From assembly GCA_021613375.1 (NCBI GenBank), contig CM038720.1, positions 17,378,715-17,442,714 of the forward strand: a stretch of 64,000 bases of DNA, read 5' to 3'. Source of the DNA: Megaleporinus macrocephalus (taxonomy: Eukaryota; Chordata; Actinopteri; Characiformes; Anostomidae). Positions 43,528-55,196 of this stretch are shown here, piece after piece. The position numbers were made by a program, and so were the translations under genes. Under the pieces are notes generated by a model. It did no database searches. It was given only the letters and a program-made list of their open reading frames with translations, and was not told the origin of the DNA. The first letter of the stretch is position 1. Every line of letters begins with the position of its first letter.

Positions 43528-43972
43528 TACAATAGGACGTTAAGTTTCATGAAACAATATGTGAGACCATACCTGAAGAATATTTCCAGTCATGAGGAGA
43601 ACTGAATTTTAACACAGTCCAGCTCGGAAGCATCAATGTGTCAAAGACTACCATGATTAGAGGAACACAACAGTAAGATGTGGTTTACCACCAGATGCAA
43701 ACCACTGTTAGGCCTGCAAGCACAGGAAAAGGGTTTTAGAACAACACATGTTCCTGACTGAACAAATTACGTTTGTTTTACATTTAGTTTTACCAGTAGT
43801 CACCGTGTATAAACCTAGGACCAGCATTTAAAAAAACATAAGAAGAACGATAGAAATTATTTTAACAGTTTTATTAATACAAACAACTTAATATACATAG
43901 AGCCGTATCCACTTCCATTGTGTCCCCTTATTAAATCCCCCCATAGACCCTTTTATTGATCTTAATTGTTTT

Positions 43973-44203
43973 AAACTTAGAAAGGGTCTCGGAATTCTAC
44001 ATTTAAATATTAGAAGCCTACATCAGAAACATAAAATGGATCAATTGAAAATTTTAAGTGCTCAGACTGATCCCGATACTTTAATTTTGACAGAAACCTG
44101 GCTCAGGCAGCTAGTAAGTGACGCAGATGTAGCTCTACAGAACTTTACACTGTATAGAATAGACAGAATATCACAAGGAGATGGAGTAGCAGCCGTGATG
44201 TAA
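43973..44203 (+). mobile_element. LINE fragment: start of the apurinic-type endonuclease domain
   Basis: A plus-strand open stretch ending in TAA at 44201 reads GLGILHLNIRSLHQKHKMDQ, then LILTETWL, then LYRIDRISQGDGVA. The N of LNIRSL and the E of ETWL are the first metal-binding positions of LINE AP-endonuclease domains. The rest of the domain and the reverse transcriptase are missing. It lies opposite in strand to the fragment at 43105-43527. Confidence 0.82.
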
Positions 44204-44653
44204 AGCTTTAGATTGAAGCTACTGTCCAGCACTTCAAAGTGATAGTCATGGATTTTGATTTGTCTCAAATTCAAGGGCGAAAAGATCACAGCAGAATTAT
44301 ATTAAGGATCTATTGTGCTGCCGTGATGCAAAACATCATAAAATTTAATATAACACAGGAAGGAAACATCTTATCTTTCAGTGCAAGTCAATGCAAGTCA
44401 ATGCAACAAGATGGTCATTAGCAATAGACATAAAACAGCACAACAGTACATTATATGCCCTAATTGCACTACAGGTATAAAAATACTGTCATTTAATTTT
44501 AAGAGAATTAATTGTAATATTTGTATTTTTACAAAAGAAATACTTTTCAGCCACAGCACAGTCATCTCATAAGCATCAAGGTAAAGCCACTATGAAGCAG
44601 TAATTTTTTTTCTGTAGATTTTGTATTCTAATTAGTTGATTATTCTTTGGTAT
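44204..44653. other. left flank of the satellite array
   Basis: 450 bp without a supported gene; a short direct repeat 'gtgcaagtcaatgcaagtcaa' at 44381-44401. The bases before the array are AT-rich single-copy-looking DNA. Confidence 0.55.
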
Positions 44654-45911
44654 TTAGTGTTTAATGGGTGGGGGTTATTTGATTGTAGAGGTATTCAGTG
44701 TTTAACGGGCAGGGGTTATTTGATGGTAGAGGTATTTAGTAGGGGTTATTTGATTGTAGATGTATTTAGTGTTTATTGGATGGGGGTTATTTGATTGTAG
44801 AGGTATTTAGTGTTTAATTGGTAGGGGTTATTTGATTGTACAGGTATTTAGTGTTTAATGGGTGGGGGTTATTTGATTGTAGAGGTAATTAGTGTTTAAT
44901 TGGTAGGGATTATTTGATTGTACAGGTATTTAGTGTTTAATGGGTTGGAGTTATTTGTTTGTAGAGGTATTTAGTATTTAATGGGTAGGGGTTATTTGAT
45001 TATAGAGGTATTTAGTGTTTAATGGGTAGGGGTTATTTGATTGTAGAGGTATTTAGCGTTTAATGGGTAGGGGTAATTTGATTGTAGAGGTATTTAGTGT
45101 TTAAATGGGTAGGGGTTATTTGATTGTAGAGGTATTTAGTGTTTAATGGGTAGGGGTTATTTGATTGTAGAGGTATTTAGTGTTTAATGCGTAGGGGTTA
45201 TTTGACTGTAGAGGTATTTAGTGTTTAATGGGTAGGAGTTATTTGTTTGTAAAGGTATTTAGTGTTTAAATGGGTAGGGGTTATTTGATTGTAGAGGTAT
45301 TTAGTGTTTAATGGGTAAGGGTTATTTGATTGTAGAGGTATTTAGTGTTTAATGCGTGGGGTTATTTGATTGCAGAGGTATTTAGTGTTAAATGGGTAGG
45401 AGTTATTTGATTGTAGAGGTATTTAGTGTTAAATGGGTATGGGTTATTTGTTTGTAAAGGTATTTAGTGTTTAAATGGGTAGGGGTTATTTGATTGTAGA
45501 GGTATTCAGTGTTTAATGGGTAGGGGTTATTTAATTGTAGAGGTATTTAGTGTTTAATGTGAAAGGGTTATTTGATTGTAGAGGTATTTAGTGTTTAAGG
45601 CGTGGGGTTATTTGATTGTAGAGGTATTTAGTGTTAAATGGGTAGGAGTTATTTGATTGTAGAGGCATTTAGTGTTTAATGGGTAGGAGTTATTTGATTG
45701 TAGAGGTATTTAGTGTTTAATGGGTAGGAGTTATTTGTTTGTAAAGGTATTTAGTGTTTAAATGGGTAGGGGTTATTTGATTGTAGAGGTATTTAGTGTT
45801 TAATGGGTAGGGGTTATTTAATTGTAGAGGTATTTAGTGTTTAATGGGCAGGGGTTATTTGATTGTAGAGGTATTTAGTGTTTAAATGGGTAGGGGTTAT
45901 TTGATTGTACA

Positions 45912-46979
45912 GGTACTTAGTGTTTAATGGGAGGGGTTATTTGATTGTAGAGGTATTTAGTATTTAATGTGTATGAGTTATTTGATTGTAGATGTATTTA
46001 GTGTTTAATGGGTAAGAGTTATTTGATTGTAGAGGTATTTAGTGTTTAAATGGGTAGGGGTTATTTGATTGTAGAGGTATTTAGTGCTTAAATGGGTTGG
46101 AGTTATTTTATTGTAGAGGTATTTAGTGTTTAATGGGTAGGAGTTGTTTGATTGTAGAGGTATTTAGTGTTTAATGGGTAGGGGTTATTTAATTGTAGAG
46201 GTATTTAGTGTTTAATGGGTAAGGGTTATTTGATTGTAGAGGTATTTAGTGTTTAATGCGTGGGGTTATTTGATTGTACAGGTACTTAGTGTTTAATGGG
46301 AGGGGTTATTTGATTGTAGAGGTATTTAGTGTTTAAATGGGTAGGGGTTATTTGATTGTACAGGTACTTAGTGTTTAATGGGAGGGGTTATTTGATTGTA
46401 GAGGTATTTAGTATTTAATGTGTATGAGTTATTTGATTGTAGATGTATTTAGTGTTTAATGGGTAAGAGTTATTTGATTGTAGAGGTATTTAGTGTTTAA
46501 ATGGGTAGGGGTTATTTGATTGTAGAGGTATTTAGTGCTTAAATGGGTTGGAGTTATTTTATTGTAGAGGTATTTAGTGTTTAATGGGTAGGAGTTGTTT
46601 GATTGTAGAGGTATTTAGTGTTTAATGGGTAGGGGTTATTTAATTGTAGAGGTATTTAGTGTTTAATGGGTAAGGGTTATTTGATTGTAGAGGTATTTAG
46701 TGTTTAATGCGTGGGGTTATTTGATTGTACAGGTACTTAGTGTTTAATGGGAGGGGTTATTTGATTGTAGAGGTATTTAGTATTTAATGTGTATGAGTTA
46801 TTTGATTGTAGATGTATTTAGTGTTTAATGGGTAAGAGTTATTTGATTGTAGAGGTATTTAGTGTTTAAATGGGTAGGGGTTATTTGATTGTAGAGGTAT
46901 TTAGTGCTTAAATGGGTTGGAGTTATTTTATTGTAGAGGTATTTAGTGTTTAATGGGTAGGAGTTGTTTGATTGTAGAG
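45912..46979. repeat. higher-order repeat: nine-unit 369-bp block, three copies
   Basis: The unit beginning GGTACTTAG followed by the GGGAGGGG variant opens blocks at 45912, 46363 and 46732. The next eight units then follow in the same order (TGTATGAG, GGTAAGAG, AAATGGGTAGG, GCTTAAATGGGTTGG, GGAGTTGTTTG, TTTAATTG, GTAAGGG, GCGTGGGG). Blocks one and two run to the next GGTACTTAG after exactly 369 bp; the third departs at about 46979. Two extra units (82 bp) separate blocks one and two. Confidence 0.85.
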
Positions 46980-49900
46980 ATATTTAGTGTTTAATGGGTA
47001 GGAGTCATTTGGTTGTAGAGGCATTTAGTGTTTAATGGGTAGGAGTTATTTGATTATAGAGGTATTTAGTGTTTAATGGGTAGGAGTTATTTGATTGTAG
47101 AGGCATTTAGTGTTTAATGGGTAGGAGTTATTTGATTGTAGAGGTATTTAGTGTTTAATGCGTGGGGTTATTTGATTGTAGAGGTATTTAGTGTTTAATG
47201 GGTAGGAGTTGTTTGATTGTAGAGGCATTTAGTGTTTAATGGGTAGGAGTTATTTGATTGTAGAGGTATTTAGTGTTAAATGGGTATGGGTTATTTGTTT
47301 GTAAAGGTATTTAGTGTTTAAATGGGTAGGGGTTATTTGATTGTAGAGGTATTTAGTGTTTAATGGGTAGGGGTTATTTAATTGTAGAGGTATTTAGTGT
47401 TTAATGTGAAAGGGTTATTTGATTGTAGAGGTATTTAGTGTTTAATGCGTAGGGTTATTTGATTGTAGAGGTATTTAGTGTTTAATGGGTAGGGGTTATT
47501 TAATTGTAGAGGTATTTAGTGTTTAATGGGCAGGGGTTATTTGATTGTAGAGGTATTTAGTGTTTAATGAGTATAGGTTATTTGATTGTAGATGTATTTA
47601 GTGTTTAATGGGTAGGGGTTATTTGATTGTAGCGGTATTTAGTGTTTAATGGGTGGGGTTATTTGATTGTAGAGTTATTTAGTGTTTAAATGGTGGGGGT
47701 TATTTGAATGTAGAGGTATTTAGTGTTTAATGGGTGGGGTTATTTGATTGTAGAGGTATTTAGTGTTTAAATGGTGGGGGTTATTTGATTGTAGATGTAT
47801 GTAGTGTTTATTGGATGGGGGTTATTTGATTGTAGAGGTATTTAGTGTTTAATTGGTAGGGGTTATCTGATTGTACAGGTATTTAGTGTTTAATGGGTGG
47901 GGGTTATTTGATTGTAGAGGTAATTAGTGTTTAATTGGTAGGGATTATTTGATTGTACAGGTATTTAGTGTTTAATGGGAGGGGTTATTTGATTGTAGAG
48001 GTATTTAGTATTTAATGCGTAGTAGTTATTTGATTGTAGATGTATTTAGTGATTAATGGGTAGGGGTTATTTGATTGTAAAGGTATTTAGTGTTTAATGG
48101 GTAGGGGTTATTTGCTTGAAGATGTATTTAGTGTTTAATCGGTGGGGGTTATTTGATTGTAGAGGTATTTAGTGTTTAATGGGTAGGGGTTATTTGATTG
48201 TAGAGGCATTTTGTGTTTAAATGGGTAGGGGTTATTTGATTGTAGATGTATTTAGTGTTTAATGGGTAGGGGTTATTTGATTGTAGAGGTATTTAGTGTT
48301 TAAATGGGTAGGAGTGCGTTGATTGTAGAGGTAATTAGTGTTAAATGGGTAGGGGTTATTTGATTGTAGCGGTATTTAGTGTTTAACGGGTAGGGGTTAT
48401 TTGATTGTACAGGTACTTAGTGTTTAATGGGAGGGGTTATTTGATTGTAGAGGTATTTAGTGTTTAATCGGTAAGGGTTATTTGATTGTAGAGGTATTTA
48501 GTGTTTAATGCGTGGGGTTATTTGATTGTAGAGGAATTTAGTGTTAAATGGGTAGGAGTCATTTGATTGTAGAGGCATTTAGTGTTTAATGGGTAGGAGT
48601 TATTTGATTATAGAGGTATTTAGTGTTTAATAGGTAGGAGTAATTTGATTGTAGAGGCATTTAGTGTTTAATGGGTAGGAGTTATTTGATTGTAGAGGTA
48701 TTTAGTGTTTAATGGGTAGGGGTTATTTGATTGTAGCGGTATTTAGTGTTTAAATGGGTAGGGGTTATTTGATTGTAGAGGTATTTAGTGTTTAATGGGT
48801 AGGGGTTATTTAATTGTAGAGGTATTTATTGTTTAATGGGTTAGGGTTATTTGATTGTAGAGGTATTTAGTGTTTAATGCGTGGGGTTATTTGATTGTAG
48901 AGGTATTTAGTCTTTAATGGGTAGGGGTTATTTAATTGTAGAGGTATTTATTGTTTAATGGGTTAGGGTTATTTGATTGTAGAGGTATTTAGTGTTTAAT
49001 GCGTGGGGTTATTTGATTGTAGAGGTATTTAGTGTTTAATGGGTAGGGGTTATTTGATTGTAGCGGTATTTAGTGTTTAAATGGGTAGGGGTTATTTGAT
49101 TGTAGAGGTATTTAGTGTTTAATGGGTAGGGGTTATTTAATTGTAGAGGTATTTATTGTTTAATGGGTTAGGGTTATTTGATTGTAGAGGTATTTAGTGT
49201 TTAAATGGGTAGGGGTTATTTGATTGTAGAGGTATTTAGTGTTTAATGGGTAGGGGTTATTTAATTGTAGAGGTATTTAGTGTTTAATGTGAAAGGGTTA
49301 TTTGATTGTAGAGGTATTTAGTGTTTAATGCGTAGGGTTATTTGATTGTAGAGGTATTTAGTGTTTAATGGGTAGGGGTTATTTAATTGTAGAGGTATTT
49401 AGTGTTTAATGGGCAGGGGTTATTTGATTGTAGAGGTATTTAGTGTTTAATGAGTATAGGTTATTTGATTGTAGATGTATTTAGTGTTTAATGGGTAGGG
49501 GTTATTTGATTGTAGCGGTATTTAGTGTTTAATGGGTGGGGTTATTTGATTGTAGAGGTATTTAGTGTTTAAATGGTGGGGGTTATTTGAATGTAGAGGT
49601 ATTTAGTGTTTAATGGGTGGGGTTATTTGATTGTAGAGGTATTTAGTGTTTAAATGGTGGGGGTTATTTGATTGTAGATGTATTTAGTGTTTATTGGATG
49701 GGGGTTATTTGATTGTAGAGGTATTTAGTGTTTAATTGGTAGGGGTTATCTGATTGTACAGGTATTTAGTGTTTAATGGGTGGGGGTTATTTGATTGTAG
49801 AGGTAATTAGTGTTAAATGGGTAGGAGTTATTTGATTGTAGAGGCATTTAGTGTTTAATGGGTAGGAGTTATTTGATTGTAGAGGTATTTAGTGTTTAAT

Positions 49901-52900
49901 GGGTGGGAGTTATTTGTTTGTAAAGGTATTTAGTGTTTAAATGGGTAGGGGTTATTTGATTGTAGAGGTATTTAGTGTTTAATGGGTAGGGGTTATTTAA
50001 TTGTAGAGGTCTTTAGTGTTTAATGGGCAGGGGTTATTGAATTGTAGAGGTATTTAGTCTTTAAATGGTAGGGGTTATTTGATTGTAGAGGTATTTAGTG
50101 TTTAATGCGTAGGGGTTATCTGACTGTAGAGGTATTTAGTGTTTAAATGGATAGGGGTTATTTGATTGTAGAGTTATTTAATGTTTAATGGGTAGGGGTT
50201 ATTTCATTGTTGCAGTATTTAGTGTTTAATGGGTAGGGGTTATTTGATTGTACAGGTATTTAGTGTTTAATGGGTAGGGGTTATTTGATTGTAGAGGTAT
50301 TTAGTGTTTAAATGGTAGGGGTTATTTGATTGTAGAGGTATTTAGTGTTTAATGCGTATGTTTTATTTGATTGTAGAGGTATTTAGTGTTTAATGGATAG
50401 GGGTTATTTGTTTGTAGAGGTATTTAGTGTTTCATGGGCAGGGGTTATTTGATTGTAGATGTATTTAGTGTTTAATTGGTAGGGGTTATTTGTTTGTAGA
50501 GGTATTTATTGTTTAAATGGGTAGGGGTTATTTGATTGTAGAGGTATTTAGTGTTTAATGGGTAGGAGTTATTTGATTGTAGAGGCATTTAGTGTTTAAT
50601 GGGTAGGAGTTATTTGATTGTAGAGGTATTTAGTTTTTCATGGGTAGGGGTTATTTGATTGTAGCGGTATTTAGTGTTTAATGGGCAGAGGTTAGTTGAT
50701 TGTACAGGTATTTAGTGTTTAAATAGTATTTGATTTAGTGTTTAAATGGGTAGGGGTTATTTAATTGTAGAGGTATTTAGTGTTTAATGGGTAGGGGTTA
50801 TTTGATTGTAGAGGTATTTATTGTTTAATGCGTAGGGGTTATTTGACTGTAGAGGTATTTATTGTTTAAATGGGTAGGGGTTATTTGATTGTAGAGTTAT
50901 TTAATGTTTAATGGGTAGGGGTTATTTCATTGTTGCAGTATTTAGTGTTTAATGGGTAGGGGTTATTTGATTGTACAGGTACTTAGTGTTTAATGGGTAG
51001 GGGTTATTTGATTGTAGAGGTATTTAGTGTTTGAATGGTAGGGGTTATTTGATTGTAGAGGTATTTAGTGTTTAAATGGGTAGGGGTAATTTGATTGTAC
51101 AGGTATTTAGTGTTTAATGGGTAGGGGTTATTTGATTGTAGAGGTATTTATTGTTTAATGCGAAGGGGTTATTTGACTGTAGAGGTATTTATTGTTTAAA
51201 TGGGTAGGGGTTATTTGATTGTAGAGTTATTTAATGTTTAATGGGTAGGGGTTATTTGATTGTAGAGGTATTTAGTGTTTAATGCGTAGGGCTTATCTGA
51301 CTGTAGAGGTATTTAGTGTTGAAATGGGTAGGGGTTATTTGATTGTACAGGTATTTAGTGTTTAATGGGTAGGGGTTATTTGATTGTAGAGTTATTTAAT
51401 GTTTAATGGGTAGGGGTTATTTCATTGTTGCAGTATTTAGTGTTTAATGGGTAGGGGTTATTTGATTGTACAGGTACTTAGTGTTTAATGGGTAGGGGTT
51501 ATTTGATTGTAGAGGTATTTAGTGTTTAAATGGTGGGGGCTATTTGATTGTAGAGGTATTTAGTGTTTAATGGGTAGGGGTTATTTGATTGTAGAGGTAT
51601 TTAGTGTTTAATGGATAGGGGTTATTTGTTTGTAGAGGTATTTAGTGTTTAAATGGTGGGGGTGATTTGATTGTAGATGTATTTAGTGTTTAATGTGTAG
51701 GGGTTATTTGACTGTAGAGGTATTTAGTGTTTAAATGGGTAGGGGTTATTTGATTGTAGAGGTATTTAGTGTTTAAATAGGTAGGGGTTATTTGTTTTTA
51801 GAGGTATTTAGTATTTAATGGGTAGGGGTTATTTGATTGTAGAGGTATTTAGTGTTTAATGGGTAGGGGTTATTTGATTGTAGAGGTATTTAGTGTTTAA
51901 ATGGGTAGGGGTTATTTGATTGTAGATGTATTTAGTGTTTAATGGGTAGAGGTTATTTGATTGTAGAGGTATTTAGTGTTTAAATGGGTAGGAGTTCTTT
52001 GATTGTAGAGGTAATTAGTGTTAAATGGGTAGGGGTTATTTGATTGTAGCGGTATTTAGTGTTTAACGGGTAGGGGTTATTTGATTGTACAGGTACTTAG
52101 TCTTTAATGGGAGGGGTTATTTGATTGTAGAGGTATTTACTGTTTAATGGGTAGGGGTTATTTGATTGTAGAGGTATTTAGTGTTTAATGCGTGGGGTTA
52201 TTTGATTGTAGAGGAATTAAGTGTTAAATGGGTAGGAGTCATTTGATTGTAGAGGCATTTAGTGTTTAATGGGTAGGAGTTATTTGATTATAGAGGTATT
52301 TAGTGTTTAATGGGTAGGAGTTATTTGATTGTAGAGGCATTTAGTGTTTAATGGGTAGGAGTTATTTGATTGTAGAGGTATTTAGTGTTTAATGGGTAGG
52401 GGTTATTTGATTGTAGCGGTATTTAGTGTTTAAATGGGTAGGGGTTATTTGATTGTAGAGGTATTTAGTGTTTAATGGGTAGGGGTTATTTAATTGTAGA
52501 GGTATTTATTGTTTAATGGGTTAGGGTTATTTGATTGTAGAGGTATTTAGTGTTAAATGGGTAGGAGTTATTTGATTGTAGAGGCATTTAGTGTTTAATG
52601 GGTAGGAGTTATTTGATTGTAGAGGTATTTAGTGTTTAATGGGTGGGAGTTATTTGTTTGTAAAGGTATTTAGTGTTTAAATGGGTAGGGGTTATTTGAT
52701 TGTAGAGGTATTTAGTGTTTAATGGGTAGGGGTTATTTAATTGTAGAGGTCTTTAGTGTTTAATGGGCAGGGGTTATTTGATTGTAGAGGTATTTAGTGT
52801 TTAATGCGTATAGGTTATTTGATTGTAGAGGTATTTAGTGTTTAATGGGTAGGGGTTATTTGATTGTAGAGGTATTTAGTTTTTAATGGATGGGGGTTAT

Positions 52901-54713
52901 TTGATTGTAGAGGTAAATACTGTTTAATTGGTAGGGATTATTTATTTGTACAGGAATTTAGTGTTTAATGGGAGGGGTTATTTTATTGTAGAGGTATTTA
53001 GTATTTAATGCGTAGTAGTTATTTGATTGTAGATGTATTTAGTGTTTAATGGGTAGGGGTTATTTGATTGTAGAGGTATTTCGTGTTTAAATGGCTAGGA
53101 GTTATTTGATTGTAGAGGTATTTAGTGTTAAATGGGTAAGGGGGTTTACTTTGATTGTAGCGTTATTTAGTGTTTATAATGGGTAGGGGGTTATTTGATT
53201 GTACAGGTATTTAGTGTTTAATTCGTAGGGGTTATTTGATTGTAGAGGTATTTAGTGTTTAAATGGTAGGGGTTATTTGATTGTAGAGGTATTTAGTGTT
53301 TAATAGGTATGGGTTATTTGATTGTAGAGGTATTTAGTGTTTAATGGGTAGGGGTTATTTGATTGTAGCGGTATTTAGTGTTTAAATGGGTAGGGGTTAT
53401 TTGATTGTAGAGGTATTTAGTGTTTTAAATGGGTAGGGGTTATTTGATTGTAGAGGTATTTAGTGTTTAATGGGTAGGGGTTATTTGATTGTAGAGGTAT
53501 TTTAGTGTTTAAATGGGTAGGGGTTATTTGATTGTAGAGGTATTTAGTGTTTAATGGGTAGGGGGTTATTTGATTGTAGATGTATTTAGTGTTTAATTGG
53601 TAGAGGTTATTTGATTGTAGAGGTATTTAGTGTTTAAATGGGTAGGAGTTATTTGATTGTAGAGGTATTTAGTGTTTAATGGATAGGGGTTATTTGTATG
53701 TAGAGGTATTTAGTGTTTAAATGGTAGGGGCTATTTGATTGTAGAGGTATTTAGTGTTTAAATAGGTAGGGGTTATTTGTTTGTAGAGGTATTTAGTGTT
53801 TAATGGGTAGGGGTTATTTGATTTGTAGAGGTATTTAGTGTTTTAATGGGTAGGGGTTATTTGTTTTGTAGAGGTATTTAGTGTTTAATGGGTAGGGGTT
53901 ATTTGATTGTAGAGGTATTTAGATGTTTAATGGGTAGGGGTTATTTGATTGTAGAGGTATTTAGTGTTTAAATGGGTAGGGGTTTTTTGATTGTAGAGGT
54001 AATTTCGTGTTTAATGGGTAGGGGTTATTTGATTGTAGCAGGTATTTTAGTTGTTTAATGGGTAGGGGTTATTTGATTGTAGAGGTATTTAGTGTTTAAA
54101 TGGGGTAGGGGTTATTTGATTGTAGAGGTATTTAGTGTTTAATGGGTAGGGGTTATTTGTATTGTAGAGGTATTTAGTGTTTAAATGGGTAGGGTGTTAT
54201 TTGATTGTAGAGGTATATTAGTGTTTAAATGGGTAGGGGTTATTTGATTGTAGAGGTATATTTAGTGTTTATATGGGGTAGGGGTTATTTGATTGTAGAG
54301 GTATTTAGATGTTTAATGGGTAGGGGGTTATTTGATTGTAGAGGTATTTAGTGTTTAATGGGTAAGGGGTTATTTGATTGTAGAGGTATTTAGTGTTTAA
54401 TGGGTAGGAGGTTATTTGATTGTAGTAGGTATTTAGTGTTTAAATGGGTAGGGGTTATTTGATTGTAGAGGTATTTAGTGTTTAATGGGTAGGGGTTTAT
54501 TTGATTGTAGAGGTATTTAGTGTTTAATGGGTAGGGGTTATTTGATTTGTAGCGGTATTTAGTGTTTAATGGGTAGGGGGTTATTTGATTGTAGAGGTAT
54601 TTTAGTGTTTAATGGGTAGGGGTTATTTGATTGTAGAGGTATTTAGTGTTTATATGGGTTTAGGGTTATTTGATTGTAGAGGTATTTAGTGTTTAATGGG
54701 TAGGGGTTATTTG

Positions 54714-55196
54714 ATTTGTTATTTATGTTGTATTTTATTTTTTGAATTTTTTTTTTATTTTTTTTTTTTTTTATTTTTTTTGTGTTTTTTTTTTTTTTTA
54801 TTATTTATTTTGTTTATATTATTTTTTATGATTTTTTTATTGTTTGTATATTTTTTTTTTTTTTTTGTTTTTATTTATTTTTTTCACCCCCCCCCCCCCC
54901 CCCACCTTTTTATTTTTATTATTTTATAGTATTATTGTTATTTATTTGTTATTATTTTGTTATATTTAATTTTTTATTTTTTCTATTTTTTATTTTTTCT
55001 TTTTTTGAATTTTTTTTTTATTTTGTATTATTTTTATTATTTTTTTTTTATTGTTTTATTTTATATTTTATGGTTATTTTGTATTTAGTATTATTATTTT
55101 ATTTCTTTTTAATGTTCATTGTTTTTTATTTTTCTATTTTGTTATTTTATTTTTTATTTTTTTCTATTCTTATTATTTTTATTGTTTTATATTTAG
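54714..55196. repeat. T-rich low-complexity interruption of the array, with a run of about 17 C
   Basis: About 480 bp made almost only of T and A/G-interrupted T runs, with one C run at about 54887-54903; array units resume at about 55197. Phe/Tyr-rich frames across it are artefacts. Probably a consensus or assembly failure inside the array. Confidence 0.85.

Noticed and set aside
44239..44572. Small plus-strand frames after the LINE endonuclease fragment
   Set aside because: They do not continue the endonuclease domain in any convincing way.
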